A stretch of 14,054 nt of DNA from Caldifarciminota bacterium (GTDB lineage: Bacteria; Hydrothermota; Tepidihabitantia; SM23-42), in the NCBI GenBank assembly GCA_023128195.1, contig JAGMEL010000099.1:1-14054 (forward strand), in the 5' to 3' direction. Every line of letters begins with the position of its first letter. Position 1 is the stretch's first letter. The notes beneath the pieces are model-generated. The model was not told the origin of the DNA. It ran no database searches and saw only the letters and a program-made list of their open reading frames with translations. The translations under genes and the position numbers were made by a program. Positions 7,420 through 13,523 of the stretch are shown here, piece by piece.

Positions 7420-9130
7420 TTAGCCTCCGATATAAAATATCCTTTGATTCTAAACACTTATCTGCAATCAAATTTTTATTGACCTCAAAGACCTCTTTTG
7501 TTTCACGCAGAGATACATCGAACTTATTATTCTTTATTCCTTTCGGGCCAATAGTCAAACGTATTGGGATACCTAAAAGTTCCGAATCATTAAATTTTAT
7601 GCCCGCCGAGATATCGCGGTCATCAATAATAATCGAAAAACCGCCTTTAGTCAATGCCTGAATAATTTCATCAGCAGCTTTTGCAATATCCTTGCTTAGG
7701 GGATTTAAAATAATAACATAAACGTCATAGGGTGCTATTGAAATAGGCCAGACAGCGCCGTGCTCATCCCCTCTCTGTTCACAAATACAAGCCATTATAC
7801 GTTCCAGACCAATACCATAGCTCCCCATCACAACAGGTTTTTCCACACCGTTTTCATCCAGAAATTTTGCGCCGAGTGTCTCAGAATATCTTGTCCCCAA
7901 TTTAAAAATATGACCAAGCTCAAGCCCGTTATACAATTCAAGTTCACCCTGACACTTAATGCATTTATCACCAGACTTTACTTCCCTTAAATTTAAAAAT
8001 TCTTTCACCATGATATCCCTTTCTAAATTCAACCCCCTGATATGATAATTATTTTTGTTTGCACCGGTAATCATACCCTTAGCACCTTTTAATAGTTCAT
8101 CCGCATAAAGATCTATATCTTCTTTTCCTAATGGTCCTATATAACCAGGCTCTGCACCAAAATATTTGATAATCTCCTCCGAGGTAGCTGGTTCATAGGA
8201 AAACCCAAACCTATTCGTTATTACATCCTCATTTATATCATAATCGCCCCTGAGCAGAATAAGAATGGGCTTTTTATCTGCTGCAGTATAGAACATACTT
8301 TTCACAAGATTTTCTGGTTTAACATTTAAGAAACCGCTTACCTCTTCCACACTTTTCTTTCCCGGTGTGTGAACTTCATTAACCTTGGAATCCTCGAATT
8401 TAGCAAATTCAGCTCTCCCTTTAGCAACTTCCAGATTTACTCGATAATCACAATTCTTACATGCGACAATAGTAGCCTCACCACCTTCTCCCTTCGCTAC
8501 AAATTCTTTTGATTCACCAGTTCCCATAACTCCACCTGCGGCATCAACAATTTCAAAATCAATTCCACAGCGTTTGAAGATTTTTGTATAAGTCTCTTTA
8601 TGAAGATTGAAACTCTTATCAAGACCCTGTTCATCCCTATCCAGACTGTAGGAATCCTTCATAATGAACTGACGTGAACGGATTACTCCAAACCTCGGTC
8701 GTTTTTCATCACGAAATTTTGTTTGGATTTGATACCAGATTTGAGGCAGATCGCGATAAGAACGGATACTTTTACGAGCTATCTCCGTAACAATCTCTTC
8801 ATGGGTCGGGCATAAGCAGTAATCCCTATCTTTCCGATCCTTTAACCGAAACATCTCATCGCCATATTCTTTCCAACGACCCGACTCCTCCCAGATCTCT
8901 TTTGGCGAAATTGCCGGCATCAATAGCTCTTGCGCACCAATTCTATCGTGTTCCTCACGGATTATATTACTAATTTTCATAAGAATACGCCAGCCGAGCG
9001 GAAGATAAATATGAACTCCTGCAGCAAGTTGTTTTATGAAACCACCCCGTAGGAGAATTCGATGGCTCTTGCTTTCAGCTTCCTTAGGATCTTCACGTAA
9101 TGTTGCAATTAAAGACTTGCTAAATTTCAT
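7412..9130 (-). CDS. proS: Prolyl-tRNA synthetase, bacterial type with editing insertion
   Basis: A 572-residue class II synthetase that charges tRNA-Pro. Motif 1 region at 64-74 (GAQELLMPAIS), motif 2 around 134-162 (TKFRDEKRPRFGVIRSRQF, then MKDSYS), and motif 3 at 436-446 (GSYGIGLERIM). Between motifs 2 and 3 lies the YbaK-like editing insertion (about 255-385) with Lys277 in NLVKS and the GYIGP loop (329-333), flanked by CKNC (224-227) and CIKC (390-393), a possible metal site. The anticodon-binding domain runs from about 467. The ATG at 9130 is where the conserved family N-terminus begins; an in-frame TTG at 9166 is actually part of the -35 box. There is no Shine-Dalgarno: the promoter should start the transcript at or 1-2 nt before the ATG. 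First gene of the operon. Confidence 0.97.
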   Translation of the reverse strand: MKFSKSLIATLREDPKEAESKSHRILLRGGFIKQLAAGVHIYLPLGWRILMKISNIIREEHDRIGAQELLMPAISPKEIWEESGRWKEYGDEMFRLKDRKDRDYCLCPTHEEIVTEIARKSIRSYRDLPQIWYQIQTKFRDEKRPRFGVIRSRQFIMKDSYSLDRDEQGLDKSFNLHKETYTKIFKRCGIDFEIVDAAGGVMGTGESKEFVAKGEGGEATIVACKNCDYRVNLEVAKGRAEFAKFEDSKVNEVHTPGKKSVEEVSGFLNVKPENLVKSMFYTAADKKPILILLRGDYDINEDVITNRFGFSYEPATSEEIIKYFGAEPGYIGPLGKEDIDLYADELLKGAKGMITGANKNNYHIRGLNLERDIMVKEFLNLREVKSGDKCIKCQGELELYNGLELGHIFKLGTRYSETLGAKFLDENGVEKPVVMGSYGIGLERIMACICEQRGDEHGAVWPISIAPYDVYVIILNPLSKDIAKAADEIIQALTKGGFSIIIDDRDISAGIKFNDSELLGIPIRLTIGPKGIKNNKFDVSLRETKEVFEVNKNLIADKCLESKDILYRRLNG

Positions 9131-9137
9131 AACGTTT

Positions 9138-9166
9138 AGTATATCATAAATTCTTAACAAAGTCAA
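9138..9166 (-). promoter_or_regulatory. Extended -10 sigma70-type promoter for the proS operon
   Basis: On the minus strand TTGACT (9166-9161), a 17-bp spacer and TATACT (9143-9138), with TG one base before the -10 box (extended -10). The predicted start falls near 9131, immediately at the proS ATG (9130), so the message should be leaderless or nearly so. An A/T tract lies upstream (9173-9190 region). Confidence 0.8.
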
Positions 9167-9210
9167 TGCTCGAGAGTTTAAAAAAAATCAATTTTATGCT
9201 CTCTGATATA

Positions 9211-9238
9211 TTGACGCAGAAGATTTTGCGGTTATAAT
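9211..9238 (+). promoter_or_regulatory. Sigma70-type promoter for the ligase-domain gene, divergent from proS
   Basis: TTGACG (9211-9216), a 16-bp spacer and a perfect TATAAT (9233-9238). Only five bases separate the -10 box from the ATG at 9244, so the predicted start lies on the start codon itself. ATGCTC occurs at 9166-9171 and again at 9196-9201, 30 bp apart between the two divergent promoters, and might be a shared operator; this is speculative. Confidence 0.75.
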
Positions 9239-9243
9239 TTTAC

Positions 9244-9819
9244 ATGGTTATTGGTCCTGTGTGGCTTATGCAACCCATTCCATATTTTGGAGAAAAGATA
9301 AAGGGCGAATGGATTTATGAACCAAAGATCGATGGCTGGCGGATGCAGATTTTACGCTATCCAAAGGGTCATGTTGAATTTTGGGGCAGACGACTTGAGC
9401 GTAAGCCAAACTGGTCTGAAAAGTTATTCCGGCTTGTTACATTAGCAGAAAAAATTTTACCAAAAGGAATACTAATTGATTGTGAATTATATTCAAGTGG
9501 AGGCAGGCGTTTCATACCATCACTCTTTGCTAAAAAACCAAAGGTAAAACCAATCATCTTTGTATTTGATATTATGTTCTTTGGCAACAATAGTATCTGT
9601 GAATTACCCTTAAAAAAAAGAAAGAGCATACTACAAAAACTCAATTTGAACAAACCCTTTTACGCGGTTAATGGCAAGCAATTGACTGATCTTAAGAAAA
9701 ATTATAACGCAGAGGTAAAAAAAGGAAACGAGGGGATTGTTATAAAAAAACTCGATTCACCTTATCTTACTGGTAAAGAAGCGCCAATCGCCACACAATA
9801 TTGGAGGAAGATAAAATAA
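9244..9819 (+). CDS. Minimal ATP-dependent DNA ligase adenylation domain (no OB-fold)
   Basis: A 191-residue protein made only of the nucleotidyltransferase domain of ATP-dependent DNA ligases. Motif I is EPKIDGWR with Lys28 as the expected AMP acceptor, motif III ILIDCEL (76-82), motif IIIa FVFDIMFF (106-113), motif IV EGIVIKK (163-169) and motif V WRKIK (187-191), followed at once by the stop. The OB-fold with motif VI and the N-terminal DNA-binding domain of full ligases are absent, and no OB-fold-like frame follows. It could be a true single-domain enzyme, half of a two-part ligase, or a gene shortened by the repeat array that begins right after its stop. The start ATG at 9244 would be leaderless; an alternative ATG at 9268 would leave a short leader. 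No separate gene symbol is warranted. Confidence 0.85.
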   Translation: MVIGPVWLMQPIPYFGEKIKGEWIYEPKIDGWRMQILRYPKGHVEFWGRRLERKPNWSEKLFRLVTLAEKILPKGILIDCELYSSGGRRFIPSLFAKKPKVKPIIFVFDIMFFGNNSICELPLKKRKSILQKLNLNKPFYAVNGKQLTDLKKNYNAEVKKGNEGIVIKKLDSPYLTGKEAPIATQYWRKIK

Positions 9820-9820
9820 G

Positions 9821-9980
9821 AAGGCAGAAGAAGGCTCATAAATGGCTCAAGATGGCAATGAAGGATAAAGAAGACATGAAACGGAATAAAAGGGCAATGA
9901 ATGGCTACAATGAATACCTTGAAGCCTTTAATAGCCGTATTAGCCCTCTCTGCGCCCTCTCTCAGCCTTCTCATGCCCTC
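9821..9980. repeat. Inverted array of a trinucleotide core spaced about 10 bp apart
   Basis: GG-containing cores recur at 9823, 9833, 9844, 9854, 9863, 9883, 9893 and 9903 (GGC, or GGA at 9863 and 9883; GAC at 9873 fills the missing step). After a centre near 9914 the complement GCC recurs at 9924, 9934, 9943, 9954, 9965 and 9975. The two halves mirror each other, with the inner 20 bp of each arm matching at 15 of 20 positions and weaker similarity outward. The spacing is close to one DNA helical turn. The stretch has no convincing coding frame. Right before it is the ligase stop, right after it the Shine-Dalgarno of the next gene. Confidence 0.65.
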
Positions 9981-9997
9981 TATAGACTGGAGGTTTT

Positions 9998-10519
9998 ATG
10001 GCAGTAGGTAGATTTCAAGTAATGGCAACTTTACAGGCAGCGCGGGCGTATGTCCTTGGCATGCCTGTCACCTCGGCAAAATCATTCGGATTAAACCGTG
10101 CAATATTTTATGCTGCAGCAAAAAGAGGATTTAAAGGTAAAGGTGGTGCAAAAGCACCGAAGCAATTGACCCTAAAGGAAAAAAAGTTATCTGATAAAGA
10201 GATTAAAAAAATCCAAAAATCATTCACCATGACTGCGATTGGTGATGAAGCTGCATACAGTGTTGAAATAGATGGTAAAAAATTATTTGTTATTGGCAGT
10301 GAAATAAAAACGAAAGAAGATTTCAGGCGGCAGATAGAAAGACGATTTGGTGATAATTTTAAAAATGCATGGAAAGAAGCAGTAAAGATTTGTAAAGAAT
10401 GCGACAAAGGCGTACTTTTATCCCAGCGCTATTTTTATAAAACAATATATAAACCGCAACGCGACGAACTTGCAAAAAAATGGACTGAGGAATCAGACAC
10501 AGAGGTGAAAAAATGTTAA
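9998..10519 (+). CDS. Unrecognised basic 173-residue protein
   Basis: I do not recognise this family. The first 45 residues look helical and rich in Ala/Arg (MATLQAARAYVLG, LNRAIFYAAAKRGF), followed by a very Lys-rich linker (46-75) and a folded-looking part with a beta-like stretch YSVEIDGKKLFVIGSEI (87-103). The C-terminal half is again basic, with CKEC (132-135) and a final Cys. No signal peptide or membrane segment. The charge and the ligase domain upstream suggest nucleic-acid binding, as inference only. GGAGG lies 4 nt before the ATG; ATG at 10022 is an alternative start. The stop overlaps the next gene by 7 bp (ATGTTAA), so the two are probably co-translated. Confidence 0.8.
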   Translation: MAVGRFQVMATLQAARAYVLGMPVTSAKSFGLNRAIFYAAAKRGFKGKGGAKAPKQLTLKEKKLSDKEIKKIQKSFTMTAIGDEAAYSVEIDGKKLFVIGSEIKTKEDFRRQIERRFGDNFKNAWKEAVKICKECDKGVLLSQRYFYKTIYKPQRDELAKKWTEESDTEVKKC

Positions 10520-11742
10520 TTTTAATTTTTAGTTTAATTGTCTTTGAATCTGTTGATGTTAAACCGGCAAGAGATAGTACACTACAGCAAATCAAACAAG
10601 GAAGATGGGAAGATGCCATAACAAATGCTAAATTTGTACTTATTCATGAGTCTGAAGACGATTTATTATTAGGCGTAATCAGATTCGCTGAGGTAAAGGG
10701 ATTCATATCCGAGTTAAACCCAAAATATAAGTATCTATTAAACAAAAAGAAATCTAATATAATCAAAACATGGAAAAAATTTTATAAAGAAAACAAGGAT
10801 AACGAAAACATTCTACAGATTCTTGCAATTTTGTATTTAGATACAGACCTTGAAAAAACTAAACTCTACGCCAATAGAATACTCGAATTAGATTCTTTAA
10901 ACAGCTTTGCCTGTTTTATTCTCGGTTATGCATCAGAAAAAAATGACAATTATAATGAAGCATTAATATATTACCAAAAATCATTTTTACTCGATACTAT
11001 GTTTACAGACTGTCTACCAATATTAGCAAACCTGTATATTATAACTGGCAATTACGATAGTGCATTAGTGCACTTTAGTAAAATCCATTATGAGGATAAA
11101 GCGTTAAATGCTATGCGCATCGGTAAAATTATATGTCAGTTAAAAAATGAAAATATAACAGGTGCAGTAACAACTTTAGACAGATTGAAAAACTCAGAAC
11201 TATTCGAGTGTACAAGAAATAGTATTGAGGTAATACAGGAATACATAGATGGAGTAAAAGAAAATAGCCTCATCCCATCAGATAGTTTTATCATTTTCAT
11301 ACCAGTAGTTGTAAAGCAATTAAACCTGCATTCACCAACAAATTTGGTTGCAATACTAACAGTCAATAATATAGCCATTATGAACTTGAAAGTCGACAAA
11401 GAAAAGCCGTTATCATTGCCCACATCAATTAATCGAGAGATTATAATTGTACCATGTTATGCGCTAGAAGACGAGCCCATGCCATTTTTGGTCCCAAAGC
11501 CCAAATATCCAGAGTCGGCAAAAAGAGCAGATCTCGAAGGTGAAGTAGTAGTTAAAGCCCTCGTTGATATTAATGGTAGTGTTTTGGACGTCAAAATACT
11601 GGTATCTTCAGGGATAAAAGACCTTGATAATGCAGCACTCTTTGCGGCGAAAAACGCAAAGTATGAACCTATCACATATTTCGGTATACCGGTCAGGGTT
11701 TGGTCAAACATACCAATAAAATTTAAACTTACCGGAAAGTAA
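10513..11742 (+). CDS. Exported protein with TPR-like helices and a TonB C-terminal domain
   Basis: A 409-residue protein. The head MLILIFSLIVF is a short hydrophobic export signal or anchor. Helical repeats of TPR type cover about 97-200 (for example ACFILGYASEKNDNYNEALIYY from 133, LANLYIITGNYDSALVHFSK from 171). A middle region (about 255-315) is strand-rich. The end (about 329-406) is a TonB_C domain: KYPESAKRADLEGEVVVKA, INGSVLDVKILVSSG, LDNAALFAAKNAKYEP. Unlike TonB itself it has no Pro-rich spacer, so it is more likely a periplasmic scaffold that uses this fold for binding than an energy transducer. GAGGTG sits 5 nt before the ATG. The link to the upstream genes is by overlap only. Confidence 0.85.
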   Translation: MLILIFSLIVFESVDVKPARDSTLQQIKQGRWEDAITNAKFVLIHESEDDLLLGVIRFAEVKGFISELNPKYKYLLNKKKSNIIKTWKKFYKENKDNENILQILAILYLDTDLEKTKLYANRILELDSLNSFACFILGYASEKNDNYNEALIYYQKSFLLDTMFTDCLPILANLYIITGNYDSALVHFSKIHYEDKALNAMRIGKIICQLKNENITGAVTTLDRLKNSELFECTRNSIEVIQEYIDGVKENSLIPSDSFIIFIPVVVKQLNLHSPTNLVAILTVNNIAIMNLKVDKEKPLSLPTSINREIIIVPCYALEDEPMPFLVPKPKYPESAKRADLEGEVVVKALVDINGSVLDVKILVSSGIKDLDNAALFAAKNAKYEPITYFGIPVRVWSNIPIKFKLTGK

Positions 11743-11760
11743 ACATCCATAAAAATCATC

Positions 11761-11786
11761 ATTCGGTAATTCGGGAATTACCGAAT
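11761..11786. repeat. Perfect 12-bp-arm palindrome
   Basis: ATTCGGTAATTC (11761-11772) and GAATTACCGAAT (11775-11786) are exact reverse complements around GG. As RNA this is a strong hairpin with a CGGG tetraloop. On the plus strand no T run follows; on the minus strand T5 occurs 5 nt beyond the arm, but no minus-strand gene ends here. A dispersed palindromic repeat fits better than a terminator for the upstream gene, though it may still protect the mRNA 3' end. Confidence 0.75.
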
Positions 11787-11808
11787 GCACGAATAGCCGA
11801 ATCGGAAT
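11782..11808. repeat. Short tandem CGAAT units, 8-bp period
   Basis: CGAAT occurs at 11782, 11790 and 11798, each 8 bp apart, then CGGAAT at 11803. The first unit is part of the palindrome's right arm, so the element may have grown by duplication of its end. It lies about 20 bp upstream of the -35 box of the next operon. Confidence 0.55.
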
Positions 11809-11828
11809 CTGTAGTAAAAAAGAGTAGA

Positions 11829-11856
11829 TTGACTTTAGAGAAATAAGCATTATAAT
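11829..11856 (+). promoter_or_regulatory. Sigma70-type promoter for the PK-like / DUF362 / MBL operon
   Basis: TTGACT (11829-11834), a 16-bp spacer and TATAAT (11851-11856). The expected start near 11863 leaves a leader of about 15 nt that contains AAGGAG (11867-11872), 5 nt before the ATG at 11878. In contrast to the two promoters near 9131-9243, this message has a conventional Shine-Dalgarno. Confidence 0.8.
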
Positions 11857-11877
11857 AGCAAATAATAAGGAGCATAC

Positions 11878-12447
11878 ATGAACTATGAAGTTTTCTACTG
11901 GGATAAACCAGGTAAGCAAAATACTAATAAGACCATTAATCTTGCCTTAAAACGGGCAAGGCAATTAAAAATAAAAAATATTGTTATTGCTTCGTGCAGT
12001 GGTAAAACCACTAAAAATTTATTGAAAAAGGGAAAGAACATTAGAATCATTTCAGTAACACATCAGGCTGGATTTTATAAACCTGGCACGATTGAAATGG
12101 ATAAAAAAACAAAAAAAATTCTGGAAAGAAATGGGGTGATTGTATATACTGGCACGCATTTTTTTGGTGGAATCGGCAGGGCTATCAGATTAAAATTTGG
12201 TGGTCTTGAGGTTGAAGAATTAGCAGCAAATACCCTGCGTATATTTGGCCAGGGGGTTAAGGTTGCTGTTGAAATTACAATCATGGCACTCGATGCAGGT
12301 CTTATTCCCTATAATAAAGAAATAGTGTCTATCGGCGGCACAGGTGTTGGTGCAGATACTGCAATTGTATGTTTACCAAAACATGGCAAGGATTTCTTCT
12401 CATTTGAAGTAAGGGAAATCATCTGCAAACCACGAGTTAATAAGTGA
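11878..12447 (+). CDS. Stand-alone pyruvate-kinase C-terminal (alpha/beta) domain-like protein
   Basis: A 189-residue protein resembling only the C-terminal domain of pyruvate kinase, without the catalytic barrel. Seen: IKNIVIASCSGKTTKNLL (32-49), like the phosphate-binding start of that domain, then IRIISVTHQAGF (56-66) and the Gly-rich VSIGGTGVGADTA (150-162). With no barrel it cannot be a pyruvate kinase; such single-domain proteins occur in archaea and some thermophilic bacteria without a firm role, perhaps as small-molecule sensors (inference). AAGGAG lies 5 nt before the ATG. The stop shares GTGA with the GTG start of the DUF362 gene, indicating coupled translation. Confidence 0.8.
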   Translation: MNYEVFYWDKPGKQNTNKTINLALKRARQLKIKNIVIASCSGKTTKNLLKKGKNIRIISVTHQAGFYKPGTIEMDKKTKKILERNGVIVYTGTHFFGGIGRAIRLKFGGLEVEELAANTLRIFGQGVKVAVEITIMALDAGLIPYNKEIVSIGGTGVGADTAIVCLPKHGKDFFSFEVREIICKPRVNK

Positions 12448-13523
12448 AATCAAGGGTTGCAGTTGTAAAAACAACACCCGATACTGTTCTCGACGATATC
12501 GACAGGGCATTAGAACTGGCTCATGTTAATAGATTCTTACAAAAGGGTACACCGACTATCTTAAAAATAAATATCTCCTGGCACTTCTGGTATCCTGCGT
12601 GTTCAACAACGCCATGGCAGCTTGATGGAGTCACCTCTGCCCTTTCACACCGGGGATATAAAAATCTTATACCTGCCCAGAATAAAACCGTTGTGATAAA
12701 CCCAAAACTTGGTGCAGAAAATCTTCATTTAAATTCAGTAATGAAAAAACATCGGTTAAAATTCGTGCACCTCTATGAACCAGATGTTGAGTGGATAACT
12801 TATAAACCAAAGGCAAAAATGCTCGTGCTCGATAAAGTGTATGAAAAACAGGGTATTCAAATACCAAAGATGTTCATTGGTAAAAATGCATTCCACCTGC
12901 CCACGCTAAAAACCCATGTATTCACGACAATAACCGGCGCGATGAAAAATGCATTTGGCGGACTCCTTAATGATAACCGGCACTGGACCCATTCGGTTAT
13001 ACACGAAACACTCGTTGACCTACTTCAGATCCAGAAAGAAATACACCCCGGTATGTTCTGCCTGACTGATGGAACAATTGCTGGTAATGGTGCCGGACCC
13101 AGAATAATGGAACCACAGATTAAAAATTATCTCCTGGCAAGTGGTGATTCTGTTGCAATTGATGCTATCGCTGCAAAGATGATGGGTTTTGACCCGATGA
13201 AATTGAAATTTCTTAACCTTGCGCATGAACAGGGTCTTGGCACAGCACTTCCCCAGGATATTGAAATAGCAGGCGAAGACATAAGCAGTGTGAATTTTCA
13301 TTTTGAGAGCAAGGATACCTTTGCGTCAAAAGGACAGAAGGCAATATACTGGGGAAAATTAAAACCCTTTGAACATGTTCTTTTACGTTCACCAATTGTC
13401 CCGTGGTCTTATATAGCATCAAGGGCTTTTCATGACTTTTTCTGGTATAATGTCTTTGGTAAAACAATTGTAAAAAAGTTTTTAAATACAACATGGGGCA
13501 AGTTGTTTGAATCCTATAAATAA
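12444..13523 (+). CDS. DUF362 domain protein without a ferredoxin domain
   Basis: A 359-residue protein of the DUF362 family. The core motif LPTLKTHVFTTITGAMKNAFGG (152-173; quoted in two parts: LPTLKTHVFTT and ITGAMKNAFGG) is followed by NDNRHWTH (176-183), LTDGTIAGNGAGP (207-219) and the SGDSVAIDAIAAKMMGFDP stretch (233-251). Many DUF362 proteins carry a C-terminal 2x[4Fe-4S] ferredoxin; here only isolated Cys53 and Cys206 exist, so iron-sulfur binding of that type is ruled out for this chain. The last 60 residues are rich in aromatic residues. The start is GTG at 12444, overlapping the previous stop by 4 bp, where homology to the family begins (RVAVVK). Function of the family is unknown. 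Confidence 0.88.
   Translation: MKSRVAVVKTTPDTVLDDIDRALELAHVNRFLQKGTPTILKINISWHFWYPACSTTPWQLDGVTSALSHRGYKNLIPAQNKTVVINPKLGAENLHLNSVMKKHRLKFVHLYEPDVEWITYKPKAKMLVLDKVYEKQGIQIPKMFIGKNAFHLPTLKTHVFTTITGAMKNAFGGLLNDNRHWTHSVIHETLVDLLQIQKEIHPGMFCLTDGTIAGNGAGPRIMEPQIKNYLLASGDSVAIDAIAAKMMGFDPMKLKFLNLAHEQGLGTALPQDIEIAGEDISSVNFHFESKDTFASKGQKAIYWGKLKPFEHVLLRSPIVPWSYIASRAFHDFFWYNVFGKTIVKKFLNTTWGKLFESYK

Noticed and set aside
9131..9166. TTG at 9166 as proS start
   Set aside because: The TTG is the start of the -35 box, and the 12 extra residues match nothing in the family; the ATG at 9130 matches the conserved N-terminus.
9821..9980. CRISPR array
   Set aside because: Units are about 10 bp and inverted halfway, with no constant 25-40 bp repeat, no spacers and no cas genes nearby.
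9801..10007. A 68-residue plus-strand frame across the repeat array
   Set aside because: It overlaps the ligase end and the next gene start, is made of the periodic repeat, and has no ribosome-binding site; treated as non-coding.
11761..11786. Intrinsic terminator for the TPR/TonB_C gene
   Set aside because: The hairpin is strong but no T run follows on the plus strand; called a palindromic repeat instead.
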